Shown piece by piece: positions 16,095-26,600 of a DNA stretch of 49,094 nucleotides. Position 1 is the first letter of the stretch. Each line of letters begins with the position of its first letter. The DNA comes from Bacteroidaceae bacterium (GTDB lineage: Bacteria > Bacteroidota > Bacteroidia > Bacteroidales > Bacteroidaceae), in the NCBI GenBank assembly GCA_017427065.1, contig JAFRTL010000014.1, forward strand, positions 1 to 49,094. Reading direction: 5' to 3'. Both the position numbers and the translations under genes were made by a program. The notes under the pieces are model-generated. The model did no database searches. It had not been told where the DNA came from and was given only the letters and a program-made list of their open reading frames with translations.

Positions 16095-18575
16095 ATGAAG
16101 AAAACTAATTATTTATTTCAGGAAGAAGAAGATTCCAGCATACAGAATGGATTTCAAGTGATTGCCGATTTTGAAGGCGAAGCTGAAGACCTGATGACTA
16201 TGGAGGTTGGCGAAAACGTAGCCATTCTCCCGCTTAGAAATATGGTACTTTTCCCAGGAGTGCTGATGCCAGTGACCATTGGCCGTCGCTCTTCTGCACG
16301 ATTGGTACGCGATGCACAGAAACACAATCAACTGATCGGTGTCGTATGTCAGAAGAAAGCCGATGTGGAATATCCTAATATAGACGATCTCCACGAAATT
16401 GGCACGATAGGTAAGATTGTGCGCATTCTGGAGATGCCCGACCATACTTCTACAGTCATTATTCAGGGAGCACAGCGCTTCAAGTTACTGGACATTACAG
16501 AAACTGATCCTTATATGAGGGGCCGCATCGAGGAGATCCCCGACCCTATCCCTGCACGCAACGATAAAGAGTTTCAGGCACTGGCAGAAGCCATCAAGGA
16601 CTTGATTGGTCGCTACATAAAAGCATCCGATTTCATGCCCAATGATGCACAGTTCGCACTGAACAACATACGCAATTACGTCTTTCTCGTTGAGTTTATC
16701 TGCGAGAACCTACCATTGAAGAAAGAAGATAAGATGTCGTTGTTGGAAACGCACGGCATCAAGAACCGTGGTTACCGTCTGCTGGAGATACTAAACCGAG
16801 AGGTACAACTGGCAGAAATCAAGGTAGACATCAAGGCGCGTGCACGTGAGGACATCGACCAACAGCAACGCGAATATTTCTTGCAACAGCAGCTCAAGAC
16901 CATACAGGACGAACTGGGTGGTGGCAGCTCTGAGCGCGAAATCAGCGAGATGCGTCAGAAAGCCGAGAAAATCAAGTGGAATGAGGATGTTAAGAAGGTC
17001 TTTCTGAATGAATTGAGCAAGTTGGAAAGCATGCATATACAGAGTTCCGAATACAGTGTTCAGCTTAACTACCTGCAGACCATGATGAGTTTGCCTTGGG
17101 GTACCTACACCACGGACAACTTCAACATAAAGAATGCTGAGAAGGTGCTCGATCGTGATCACTACGGACTGGAGAAGGTGAAAGAGCGTATCATGGAACA
17201 TCTGGCAGTGCTGAAACTGAAAGGCGACATGAAGTCCCCTATCATCTGTCTCTATGGCCCTCCGGGTGTGGGAAAGACATCCTTAGGTAAAAGCATCGCT
17301 TCTGCATTGAAGCGTAAATATATCCGCATGTCACTTGGTGGCGTACACGATGAGGCAGAGATTCGTGGTCATCGTAAGACCTATATTGGCGCCATGCCAG
17401 GTCGTATCATTAAGGGACTTATCAAAGCAGGCTCTTCTAATCCTGTCTTCGTACTCGATGAGGTGGATAAGTTGGGTGCAGGTGTTCAAGGCGATCCATC
17501 TTCTGCATTGCTCGAGGTGCTCGATCCTGAGCAGAACAATGCATTCCACGACAACTACCTCGATGTGGATTACGATCTCTCCAAGGTGCTGTTCATCGCT
17601 ACGGCAAACAACCTGCAGACCATTCCGCAACCATTGCTCGACCGTATGGAACTTATCGAGGTCAGCGGCTATCTCACCGAAGAAAAGGTAGAGATTGCAC
17701 GTCGTCACCTCGTTCCAAAGGAGATGGAGAACAATGGATTGAAGAAGGGAGATATCAAATTCTCTAAGTCTACGCTTGAAGCTATCGTGGAGAACTATAC
17801 TCGTGAAAGTGGCGTGCGTGAGTTGGAGCAGAAAATCGGTAAGGTGATGCGTAAGAAAGCATTGGAATATGCCAAGGAAGGAACGGTTGACCAAGTAGAT
17901 ATCAAACCAGCCGACCTGAAGAAATACTTAGGCATCGCAGAGTATAGTCGTGACAAATATCAAGGTAACGAATACGCAGGCGTAGTCACCGGTTTGGCAT
18001 GGACGGCAGTTGGCGGCGAGATTCTCGTTATCGAGACCAGTCTGCACCGCGGTAAGGGACAACTTACCCTGACGGGTAATCTGGGCGATGTGATGAAGGA
18101 GAGTGCCATGCTGGCACTGGAATATGTCAAGGCGCATGCACCGTTGCTGAAAATAGATCCAGAACTGTTCAACCAATGGGATATCCATCTGCATGTACCC
18201 GAGGGTGCCATCCCGAAGGATGGTCCGTCAGCGGGCATCACCATGGCGACGGCTCTTGCCTCAGCTTACACCCAGCGCAAAGTCAAGGCACACTTGGCCA
18301 TGACTGGTGAGATTACATTGCGTGGCAAGGTATTGCCTGTGGGTGGCATCAAGGAGAAGATTTTGGCAGCTAAGCGTGCGGGCATCAAGGAGATTATCCT
18401 CTCGGAAGAGAACCGCAAACATATCGAGGAGATTAATCAAATATATGTAGAAGGACTGACCTTCCACTTTGTACACGATGTAAAGGAGGTCTTTACCTTG
18501 GCATTGGAGAAACAACTGGTTAAAGACGCGCTCGACCTCAGCGTGAAGCACGAAAAGAAAGAAGAGAAGAAATGA
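16095..18575 (+). CDS. lon: ATP-dependent protease Lon
   Basis: An 826-residue LonA protease, full length, which unfolds and degrades damaged and short-lived proteins in the cytoplasm. The N-terminal LAN substrate domain (about 35-240, [14 protein letters not shown]) is followed by a helical linker. The AAA+ module has Walker A G-P-P-G-V-G-K-T and Walker [10 protein letters not shown]. The peptidase domain has catalytic Ser712 in P-K-D-G-P-S-A-G and Lys755 in G-G-I-K-E-K, spaced 43 residues as in E. coli (679/722). The ATG at 16095 is preferred over a TTG 18 bases upstream. The acidic N-terminal extension (Q-E-E-E-D-S-S) is usual for Bacteroidetes Lon. Its stop overlaps tgt by four bases (ATGA), so lon and tgt are coupled. 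Confidence 0.96.
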   Translation: MKKTNYLFQEEEDSSIQNGFQVIADFEGEAEDLMTMEVGENVAILPLRNMVLFPGVLMPVTIGRRSSARLVRDAQKHNQLIGVVCQKKADVEYPNIDDLHEIGTIGKIVRILEMPDHTSTVIIQGAQRFKLLDITETDPYMRGRIEEIPDPIPARNDKEFQALAEAIKDLIGRYIKASDFMPNDAQFALNNIRNYVFLVEFICENLPLKKEDKMSLLETHGIKNRGYRLLEILNREVQLAEIKVDIKARAREDIDQQQREYFLQQQLKTIQDELGGGSSEREISEMRQKAEKIKWNEDVKKVFLNELSKLESMHIQSSEYSVQLNYLQTMMSLPWGTYTTDNFNIKNAEKVLDRDHYGLEKVKERIMEHLAVLKLKGDMKSPIICLYGPPGVGKTSLGKSIASALKRKYIRMSLGGVHDEAEIRGHRKTYIGAMPGRIIKGLIKAGSSNPVFVLDEVDKLGAGVQGDPSSALLEVLDPEQNNAFHDNYLDVDYDLSKVLFIATANNLQTIPQPLLDRMELIEVSGYLTEEKVEIARRHLVPKEMENNGLKKGDIKFSKSTLEAIVENYTRESGVRELEQKIGKVMRKKALEYAKEGTVDQVDIKPADLKKYLGIAEYSRDKYQGNEYAGVVTGLAWTAVGGEILVIETSLHRGKGQLTLTGNLGDVMKESAMLALEYVKAHAPLLKIDPELFNQWDIHLHVPEGAIPKDGPSAGITMATALASAYTQRKVKAHLAMTGEITLRGKVLPVGGIKEKILAAKRAGIKEIILSEENRKHIEEINQIYVEGLTFHFVHDVKEVFTLALEKQLVKDALDLSVKHEKKEEKK

Positions 18576-19702
18576 CATTCCAACTGCAATATACCGATAC
18601 CGACAGTCAGGCTCGTGCGGGCCTTATCACGACCGATCACGGACCGATAGAGACACCTATCTTTATGCCTGTTGGTACGGTTGGTTCAGTGAAGGCGGTG
18701 CAGCTTACCGACTTGCTCAATGATGTGAAGGCTCAGATTATTTTGGGCAACACCTATCATCTGCTCCTTCGTCCGGGATTACCTATCCTGGAACAGGCAG
18801 GCGGCCTGCATAAGTTCAACGGCTTCTCCCGTCCTATGCTGACCGACAGTGGTGGCTTTCAGGTATTCTCCCTGACCGACATCCGAAAGATGAAGGAAGA
18901 GGGCGTAGAGTTCCGTTCACACATCGATGGAAGAAAGTTGTTCTTTACCCCTGAAAATGTGATAGATACGGAACGCTCTATCGGTGCAGACATCATCATG
19001 GCATTCGATGAATGTACTCCAGGAACGGCCGACTATCAGTATGCTAAGGAATCCATGGAGCGTACGCATCGCTGGCTCGACCGTTGTGTGAAGCGCTTTC
19101 AGGAAACGGAACCGAAATATGGTTATGAGCAGTCGCTCTTCCCTATCGTGCAAGGGTGCGTCTATCCCGACCTTCGTCGACAGAGTGCAGAGTATATCGC
19201 ATCCAAGGAAGCAGATGGCAACGCCATCGGCGGTCTGGCTGTGGGTGAACCTGTAGAGGTGATGTATGAGATGATTGAATTGTGTAACGAGATTCTTCCA
19301 AAGGATAAACCTCGTTACTTGATGGGCGTGGGTACACCTGCCAATATTCTGGAGTCCATCGCTCGTGGAGTGGATATGTTCGACTGTGTGATGCCAACCC
19401 GCAACGGACGCAACGGCATGCTTTTTACCAAGCAGGGCATCATCAACATGCGGAATAAGAAATGGGAGTCCGACTTCTCTCCGATCGAGGAAGATGGTGC
19501 TTCTTATGTAGATACTTTATATAGCAAGGCCTACCTGCGTCATCTGTTCCATGCTCAGGAACTGTTGGCCATGCAGATCGCCTCGCTACATAATCTGGCG
19601 TTCTACCTTTGGCTGGTAGGCGAAGCGCGTCGTCACATCATCGCCGGCGACTTCAGTCGCTGGCAACCTGTGATGCTGGAGAATGTCAGCAGAAGGCTAT
19701 AG
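18572..19702 (+). CDS. tgt: Queuine/preQ1 tRNA-guanine transglycosylase, zinc Cys ligands lost
   Basis: A 376-residue bacterial Tgt, which swaps guanine-34 for preQ1 in tRNAs with GUN anticodons. The substrate pocket motifs L-T-D-S-G-G-F-Q-V-F-S-L and F-D-E-C-T-P-G and the nucleophile region F-D-C-V-M-P-T-R-N-G-R-N-G are intact. The structural zinc site is not: the E. coli ligands Cys302, Cys304 and Cys307 correspond with a constant +7 offset to Gly309, Ser311 and Asp314, and only the His (333, here 340, in S-L-H-N-L) remains. The flanking Y-S-K-A-Y-L-R-H-L-F is normal, so this is replacement and not damage. Probably a lineage trait. Translationally coupled to lon. Confidence 0.92.
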   Translation: MTFQLQYTDTDSQARAGLITTDHGPIETPIFMPVGTVGSVKAVQLTDLLNDVKAQIILGNTYHLLLRPGLPILEQAGGLHKFNGFSRPMLTDSGGFQVFSLTDIRKMKEEGVEFRSHIDGRKLFFTPENVIDTERSIGADIIMAFDECTPGTADYQYAKESMERTHRWLDRCVKRFQETEPKYGYEQSLFPIVQGCVYPDLRRQSAEYIASKEADGNAIGGLAVGEPVEVMYEMIELCNEILPKDKPRYLMGVGTPANILESIARGVDMFDCVMPTRNGRNGMLFTKQGIINMRNKKWESDFSPIEEDGASYVDTLYSKAYLRHLFHAQELLAMQIASLHNLAFYLWLVGEARRHIIAGDFSRWQPVMLENVSRRL

Positions 19703-19705
19703 AAT

Positions 19706-19754
19706 AATTCACAATTGACAATTGACAATTGACAATTAATAATTCAAAATTCTG
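19706..19754 (+). repeat. Heptanucleotide array (AATTNNN x7)
   Basis: Seven perfect-period 7-mers: AATTCAC, AATTGAC three times, AATTAAT, AATTCAA, AATTCTG. It fills almost the whole gap between the tgt stop and the lptG start, beginning three bases after the stop. Confidence 0.85.
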
Positions 19755-19778
19755 GTGAGAGAACATTTGAAGAAAATA

Positions 19779-20882
19779 ATGAGTTTAGGAGGATACCTCA
19801 AGCGCTTAGACTATTACATCATAGCTAAGTTCTTGGGAACCTACTTCTTTGCCATTGTCCTCATCATCTCCATCGCGGTGGTATTCGACTTTAATGAGAA
19901 GATGGACAAGTTCATGCAGCACGATGCTCCATGGAGTGCGATTATATTCGACTACTACGCCAATTTCGTGCCCTACTTTGCCAACCTCTTTAGTCCGCTG
20001 TTCGTTTTCATCTCCGTGATCTTCTTCACATCGAAGTTGGCCGAAAACTCCGAGATCATTACCATGTTCGCATCTGGTGTGAGCTTCAAACGTCTGCTAC
20101 GCCCTTACATGGTTTCTGCGGCCATCATCACCGTACTCACATTGGTATTGGGTGCTTACATCATTCCTCGTGGCAGCGTCACACGCATCAACTTCGAGGA
20201 TCAGTACTATAAACAGCGTCGTACCAATACTGCCCGCAACCTGCAACTGCAGGTTGATACAGGTGTTATCGCCTACATCGAGCGCTTCGAACACAGCACT
20301 AAGACAGGCTACCGTTTCTCTTTGGATAAGTTCGACAAAGATAAGCAACTGGTTTCACACCTCACCGCCCGAGGCATTGAGTACGATACCATTCAGAAAG
20401 GTTATCACTGGATCATCAAGAACTACATGATACGTGACCTCAATGGCATGCGTGAGACCATTGTGCGAGGTAATTCCCTGGACACCGTGCTCTATATGAC
20501 TCCGAACGATTTCGTGATTCTAAAGAACCAACAAGAGACGTTTACCAGTCCACAGTTACGTCGTTTCATCAATAGTCAGAAAGAACGTGGATTTGCTAAC
20601 TTACAGGAATTCGAGATAGAGTATCACAAACGCATCGCCATGTCGTTTGCATCATTCATTCTTACCCTGATTGGAGTATCGTTGGCGGCCAGAAAGGCCA
20701 AGAATGGCATGGGTCTCAACCTCGGTATCGGTTTGGCGCTGAGCTTCAGCTATATCCTGTTCCAGACCATCTCCTCTACTTTTGCAGTGAATGCCAACGT
20801 ACCTCCTATGCTAGCAGTCTGGATCCCGAATATCCTCTACGCTTTCATTGCGCTTTACCTCTATCACAGAGCACCGAAATAG
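19779..20882 (+). CDS. LptF/LptG-family permease
   Basis: A 367-residue inner-membrane protein of the YjgP/YjgQ family, which with LptB drives lipopolysaccharide out of the inner membrane. Pattern as expected: N-terminal L-K-R-L-D-Y-Y-I-I-A-K-F-L-G-T-Y-F-F leading into three membrane helices (about 10-120), a periplasmic beta-jellyroll (about 130-265: ...T-G-V-I-A-Y-I-E-R-F... Y-H-W-I-I-K-N), then three more helices (about 285-367). ATG 19779 is preferred over GTG 19755, which would start right at the edge of the heptamer array. It follows tgt and may be co-transcribed with lon-tgt. It converges on the XRE gene with a four-base gap. F versus G cannot be decided. Confidence 0.85.
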   Translation: MSLGGYLKRLDYYIIAKFLGTYFFAIVLIISIAVVFDFNEKMDKFMQHDAPWSAIIFDYYANFVPYFANLFSPLFVFISVIFFTSKLAENSEIITMFASGVSFKRLLRPYMVSAAIITVLTLVLGAYIIPRGSVTRINFEDQYYKQRRTNTARNLQLQVDTGVIAYIERFEHSTKTGYRFSLDKFDKDKQLVSHLTARGIEYDTIQKGYHWIIKNYMIRDLNGMRETIVRGNSLDTVLYMTPNDFVILKNQQETFTSPQLRRFINSQKERGFANLQEFEIEYHKRIAMSFASFILTLIGVSLAARKAKNGMGLNLGIGLALSFSYILFQTISSTFAVNANVPPMLAVWIPNILYAFIALYLYHRAPK

Positions 20883-20886
20883 TATT

Positions 20887-21327
20887 TCAATCTATTTCAA
20901 CCTTTTTCCCAAGCGCTGCTGCTATGCGGCAGAGAATATCTAAACCCACAGAGTATTTCCCCTTCTCTAGGCGACTTAGGTTAGCAGGATCTATCCCTAC
21001 CAGTTCAGCTAGTTCCTTACCAAGCATTCCCCGCTCCTCACGTAGCTGACGGATACGACGTCCTATGCGTTCCCTCTCACTCAACTTGTCGGGCAACACA
21101 CAGAGCAACTTACCTACCTTTCCGCGCGCTTCAGCAGGAAGCTTACGCCACATGCTTTGCACATTTCCCTCATAGCGGCTGTCGAAGATATCAGCCAATT
21201 CCTCACACATGGTTTCAACCTCTCCCATGGGAATCATGCGGGCAAAGGTCAACTCAAAGCACTCTCCAGTAGGTGTCTCCACTCTAAAGTGCTGAGGATC
21301 CAGATAGGTCACTTTCGTTTTCATCAT
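20887..21327 (-). CDS. XRE-family DNA-binding regulator
   Basis: A 146-residue protein. The C-terminal half (about 88-146) is a Cro/CI-type helix-turn-helix: I-G-R-R-I-R-Q-L-R-E-E-R-G-M-L-G-K-E-L-A-E-L-V-G-I-D-P-A with recognition helix N-L-S-R-L-E-K-G-K-Y. The N-terminal half (V-T-Y-L-D-P-Q-H-F-R-V-E-T-P-T-G-E-C-F-E-L-T-F) is a short beta domain seen in some Bacteroidetes XRE proteins; its ligand is unknown. Its ATG overlaps the stop of the LRR-M64 lipoprotein by four bases, so it is the second gene of that operon and may autoregulate it. No toxin-like partner is adjacent, so a toxin-antitoxin reading is not favoured. Confidence 0.78.
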   Translation of the reverse strand: MMKTKVTYLDPQHFRVETPTGECFELTFARMIPMGEVETMCEELADIFDSRYEGNVQSMWRKLPAEARGKVGKLLCVLPDKLSERERIGRRIRQLREERGMLGKELAELVGIDPANLSRLEKGKYSVGLDILCRIAAALGKKVEID

Positions 21328-23408
21328 TGTCTTCCTTTCGTCAGTTGAGCAGAGCTATAGGCGTGTATACGTACAGGGGCTCCTAAACGCTCCCGAGGAA
21401 TTGTACGCTCCACAGCACTGCGGGTATTGGAGAGGTTCTTTCGGTCATAAGCTAAGAAATCCTCAAAGGTACAGGTCACTCCACCCTGCTCCATGATTTT
21501 CTGATAGATCGACCAGCGGCTCGGACCATTATAGGCCCCTTCACTGTCACGCATGATACTGGTCTCCGTAGGTCGGTAGATGCCATAGGTGTACTGACTC
21601 AGTCCGCCTTCATAAATGCCTATGCCCTCTGCGTTATAGTGTGCATCACTGATAAAGCGCTTCCAAAAGACCTGTTCCGGGTCATTTCGGTAGTCGGCAT
21701 TGTAGTACCACCCTTGGGTATGATACTGGTCCAACCAGCCGTGACTGCCGACAGGGAAGGTCGATGCCGTATCGTCATCATCCCAGTACTCATCAGCCAA
21801 CTTACCAAAGCCGTGTCCACCCACCTCATGTTGTACCTCATACTCCATATCATCAGAGATCGTACAGAGACCGATGGTAAAGCCGTCGTTGTACCAGTCG
21901 CTGTGCACTCGTCCACCCGACCTTTCATTCAGCACCACCATCACGGTCACGTTGGCGGTCTCTCCACCAAGCTCCGGCACCTTCAGTGCATACGCACGCA
22001 CCTTTTCACTGTCTTGCTCATAGAACTCCCCCTGGTGGTGCGTACTATAAGCGATATCCTCGTCGATCATCTCATTGCGCGACACCGCCGTGACCACATA
22101 CACATCGAAATAATAACGGAACGAGGCATAAGGCTCCTTCTGGAAGAACGCCCTCACCGCACGGCTATAAGCCTCCTTGAACGACCCATCGTCAATTAGT
22201 CGGTCAGAAAAACCATCTCCAGTAATCACTAGTGGAATTCCCTTACCTTCGGTATGACGCTGCACACACACCACCTCCCCATCGTGCGAGAAGTCGGTCG
22301 ATGCATAGAGGTTCTCGAAGGACAGTCGGTGACCCTCCTGCTGTGACAGGTTAATGTCCACCTTTTTCCACCAATCGGAGGTATATAGCACCTCTGGAAT
22401 CACCCCATCCATCAGGTTTCCGTTGATGTAGAAGCGTTGCAATTTCGCAAGGTTCATGAAAGTCTCCGGAATGGAACCTGTGAGTTGATTGTCGTAGAGC
22501 CACAAGTCGAGCAATTGTGTCAGATTACCCAGACTGGCAGGGATCTCCCCTTCCAACTGGTTCTTACTCAAGTAAATGCATTGCATCTGTGTTAGGTTCC
22601 CCAGACACTCAGGAATGCTACCCGAAAGACGGTTATTTTCAAGTGCCAGATAGTTGAGGTTTTTCAGTTCTCCGATGCTCTCAGGAATAGAACCCGTCAG
22701 GTAATTGTTGACCAGCCAGATCACCTTCAGCGACTCCATCTCTCTCAGGTGTTCAGGCAGGCCACCCATCAGCGCATTATCCGCCATGTAGAGGTAAGCC
22801 AAGGTATGCAATCCGCACAAGTCGGCAGGGAGATAACCCTTCAACCCGTTATCATCCAGCTCCAGCGCCCACAGATGCCCATCCCCGGTGGTCTTCACAC
22901 CATACCACTCCTTCAGTGGCAGATTGCTCCCCCAGTTGTCGTGATGTTTCCAATGCGGACCATCGGTAGCTTCATACAGCGCCATGAGAATATCACGTTC
23001 CGAACTGGCACCCGGCGTACTACCGTCCTGTGTCACGGTAATCACCTGACTCAGGTCTCCTGCCTTCAGGGTAATATACCCCATACGCACCTCGTCCTCT
23101 TCGTTAGGAGCCACCTTAAGCTTCAGTTTCTCTGTTCGCATCGCTCGTGTACTTACCTGTGAGATCCATCTCACACTGCTTTCCACCTTCAGCTCCTTGT
23201 TGGTCTTTACATCAAAGTCCAGCACTCCACCCTCTTGTGGGAGCCTAAATTCCGTCAGGCTTACGATCAGTGAGTCGGGCTCCACCACAGGCACCACCTC
23301 TCCAGAGTCTGGCGGCGTTGGTTTCACCGCAGGCTCATGGTCGTCCCCACAGGCAGCAATTGTCAGCAGGCACAGCAATGTACATATATAATAAAAGACC
23401 TTTCTCAC
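21324..23408 (-). CDS. BACON + plant-type LRR + M64 metallopeptidase lipoprotein
   Basis: A 694-residue surface or periplasmic lipoprotein. GTG 23408 gives a compact signal, M-R-K-V-F-Y-Y-I-C ... T-I-A-A-C20, and lies just after a promoter element; the upstream ATGs do not. Order of domains: a Pro-rich linker, a BACON-like Ig domain (about 45-130), a leucine-rich repeat cap (D-G-P-H-W-K-H-H-D-N-W), and about six 24-residue repeats of the plant extracellular type (N-x-L-x-G-x-I-P, about 160-330). An M64-type (IgA peptidase family) metallopeptidase domain follows (about 370-694). Its zinc motif reads H527-E-V-G-G-H532-G-F-G-K-L-A-D-E-Y, an HExxxH spacing. It probably binds a protein or glycan target by LRR and cleaves it; the target is unknown. 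Confidence 0.82.
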   Translation of the reverse strand: MRKVFYYICTLLCLLTIAACGDDHEPAVKPTPPDSGEVVPVVEPDSLIVSLTEFRLPQEGGVLDFDVKTNKELKVESSVRWISQVSTRAMRTEKLKLKVAPNEEDEVRMGYITLKAGDLSQVITVTQDGSTPGASSERDILMALYEATDGPHWKHHDNWGSNLPLKEWYGVKTTGDGHLWALELDDNGLKGYLPADLCGLHTLAYLYMADNALMGGLPEHLREMESLKVIWLVNNYLTGSIPESIGELKNLNYLALENNRLSGSIPECLGNLTQMQCIYLSKNQLEGEIPASLGNLTQLLDLWLYDNQLTGSIPETFMNLAKLQRFYINGNLMDGVIPEVLYTSDWWKKVDINLSQQEGHRLSFENLYASTDFSHDGEVVCVQRHTEGKGIPLVITGDGFSDRLIDDGSFKEAYSRAVRAFFQKEPYASFRYYFDVYVVTAVSRNEMIDEDIAYSTHHQGEFYEQDSEKVRAYALKVPELGGETANVTVMVVLNERSGGRVHSDWYNDGFTIGLCTISDDMEYEVQHEVGGHGFGKLADEYWDDDDTASTFPVGSHGWLDQYHTQGWYYNADYRNDPEQVFWKRFISDAHYNAEGIGIYEGGLSQYTYGIYRPTETSIMRDSEGAYNGPSRWSIYQKIMEQGGVTCTFEDFLAYDRKNLSNTRSAVERTIPRERLGAPVRIHAYSSAQLTKGRQ

Positions 23409-23428
23409 TCTAACACGTTTTATTACTG

Positions 23429-23436
23429 CAAAGATA
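23429..23436 (-). promoter_or_regulatory. Bacteroidetes -7 element for the LRR-M64 gene
   Basis: TATCTTTG on the minus strand, 20 bases ahead of GTG 23408. It rules out the ATG codons at 23462 and 23468, which would lie upstream of the transcript start. Confidence 0.5.
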
Positions 23437-23562
23437 GTAAACTTTTGGAAGAAACTCCACATACACATTCTAGATGCTGAAAAAAGAGGTTAAGTTGGTT
23501 TTTTATATAAACTCCGAATGGAAAAAAATCTTTCGTTTTTTTATACTATGCTGTTTTTTATT

Positions 23563-23570
23563 TATTTTTG
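23563..23570 (+). promoter_or_regulatory. Candidate -7 element of the NRPS operon
   Basis: TATTTTTG on the plus strand, 47 bases ahead of the NRPS ATG. No -33 TTTG at the usual 19-21 bases is seen. Confidence 0.35.
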
Positions 23571-23617
23571 TACTACGATAACTGATACCTAATCACTAAA
23601 GAAAAACATTGTTTACG

Positions 23618-26600
23618 ATGAAAAGAACTGCCCCTCTGTCTAAATCCCAATATGGGATTTATGTTGAATGTGCCAACCATCAAGGCGAATCTTGTTACAA
23701 TCTACCTTATATTTATATATTAGATCATAGTCTGGATGCCACACGCTTGTGTCGTGCCATAGAGACGGCTGTCATGGCTCATCCTACCCTCTTCACGCGC
23801 ATCAGCCTCAGCGATGATGGGGAACCCATGCAGAGCATCGACGAGCACGAATCTTTCAGTATCACTGTGGAAGAAATCGCAGACTTTGACTCAGTGAGAC
23901 AGAGCTTGGTCACTCCGTATGATATCTTCAAGGACCGTCTTTTCCGTATCCGCCTGTTTGACGATGGGGCCAACTTTTATCTCTTCATCGACTACCATCA
24001 CCTGATAGCTGATGGGACCTCCATGCAGCTGATGCTGAACGACATTGACCGGGCTTGCCATGGACAACCCCTAGAACCGGAAATGCGAACCATGATGGAG
24101 CAAGTTCTGGTGGAGCAGGACATACGACAAAGCAAAGCCTTCGAGGAAGATAAACAATGGTATGCCCAAAACTTCGACTGTGCAGACACCTATACGCCAT
24201 TACAACCTGATCTGGAAAGCACTGAGCATAGCGAGGACAGCCTTGTTCGCATACTGAGTATAGACACGCATAGTGTGGATGATTTCTGTCACAGCAATGA
24301 CGTTTTCCGCAGTACACTATTCACCGCAGCTTATTCCTACCTGCTAGCGAAGTATAACAATGAGCAGGAATCGCTCTTTACCACCGTCTATAATGGACGA
24401 GAGGACAAAGCGCTGAGTCGTACAGTTGGTATGTTTGTAAAGACGCTCCCCGTCTTTGCAAAGTTCGATGCTGACACCACTGTGCTGGACTACCTGAAGA
24501 ATAGCCAAGAGCAAATGCGGGGTTGCCGCAAGCATAGCAGCTATTCTTTCATGGACTTGCAACAAGATTTGCAGTTGCAGTCCAACACTTCGTTTGCTTG
24601 GCATGCCAACCTATTTGCTAACGACAGGATGATGGATAAACCTATGCGTACCATTCGCATAGGAAACAGTACGACAGGTGTATCGCTGTACATCAAAGCG
24701 TTCATCCACGACGGACACTATCACATCAAGGCTGAATATGCCTCTAACGAGTATTCGGAATCATTGATAAAGAACTTCCTGGAAAGCTACGAAGCCATAC
24801 TGAAGGGCTTCCTCACACAAAAGAAGCTGAGTGACATAGAACTGGTAACCACCCAGCAAATAGAAACGTTGGACAATTTCAACCTTACTGATAGTGCGTA
24901 TGATGACCAGCAGACTGTGGTTTCACTGTTCAGACAGCAGGCAGCAAACACTCCAGACAAGATCGCTGTAGTTTATGAAGATAAACAATATACCTACGCA
25001 GAAGTGAATGAACTGAGCGACCGCATCGCTGCCTATATTGCTGGCAAAGGTCTGGGAGCTGAGGATGTGGTTTCGATACTGATTCCTCGCTGCGAGTGGA
25101 TGGCCATCGCTTCACTGGGAGTGCTGAAAGCAGGTTGTGCCTACCAGCCGTTGGATCCCACCTATCCAAAGGAACGTCTTTCCTTTATGATGGAAGATGC
25201 AAAGGCTAGCCTACTGATAGCCGATAACGACCTTTTCCATCTGGTAAGCGATTATCAGGGGGAGGTACTTTTTACACATGATCTGACTGCACTGCCTGCA
25301 GCGCAGTCGATCCCTGAAGGTCCTGCCTCTCATAGCTTGTTTAGTTTGCTGTACACCTCTGGTTCGACCGGGGTGCCCAAGGGTTGCCAAATAGAACAAC
25401 GCAATGTAGTAGCTTTCTGCCACATGCACTGCCTGATGCATGACATCATTGCTGACAGTCGGGTAGCTGCCTATGCCAGCTTCGGGTTCGATGCCTCGCT
25501 GATGGAGATCTACAGTACTCTGACGATTGGTGCACAGCTTTTCATTATACCTGAGGAAATCAGACTGGACCTGGTAGCATTGAACGACTTTTTCGAACAG
25601 CACAGCATCACCCATGTGTTCATGACCACCCAGGTAGCTTACCAGTTTGCCACCAACTTCGAGAACCACTCGCTGCGTCATTTGTTGACGGGTGGTGAGA
25701 AATTACCGACATTGGTACCTCCTTCCAGCTATGTGGTAAGCAACGGTTATGGACCATCGGAGTCTATCTGTTACGTAACCAACTACAACGTAACCAAGCA
25801 ACTGAAAAACATTCCAATAGGCAAGGCTGTGCCCAACATGAAGTGCTACATCACTGATAAGAACGGACATCGCTTGCCGATAGGTGCTGCAGGAGAGCTT
25901 TGGGTGGCTGGTCCACAGGTAACTCGTGGATACCTGAATCGCCCGGAGAAAACTGCAGAGTCTTTCATCGATAATCCGTTTACTAACGAGGAGAAACATA
26001 ACCGTATCTATCGCACAGGCGACATCGTACGCTATCTGCCTTCGGGCGACATAGACTTCGTGGGACGTCGTGACGGACAAGTCAAGATTCGTGGTTTCCG
26101 CATCGAATTGAAAGAAATAGAAGCGATTATCCGTGAGTTCCCTGGTATTAAGGATGTGACTGTACAAGCTTTCGAAGAGAACGGTGGTGGTAAGTTTATC
26201 GCAGCTTACGTGGTGAGCGATGACAAAGTGGACATCGAAGCCATGAACCAGTTTATCATTGAGGAGAAACCACCTTATATGGTGCCTGCCGTGACCATCC
26301 AGATAGAGGCCATCCCACTGAACCAGAATGGAAAGGTGAACAAACGTGCTCTGCCGATTCCTGAGAAAAAAGCTGCTGCTAAGGAGACGGAAACCAATGT
26401 ACCTATGAACGTGCTGGAAAAGGAACTCCACGCACTGATAGCCGACATCGTGAACACGAAGGACTTCGGTGTGACGACCGTTCTGGGATACGTGGGACTG
26501 ACTTCCATCTCTTCTATCAAATTGGCTGTTCAAATCAACAAGCGCTATGGAGTGACTTTAGACTCCAAATCATTGGTGAAGAACGGTACCCTCCAAAGTA

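Noticed and set aside
20887-23408. XRE gene and upstream peptidase as a toxin-antitoxin pair
   Set aside because: The upstream gene is a large secreted lipoprotein, not a small cytoplasmic toxin, and the XRE protein lacks a typical antitoxin layout.
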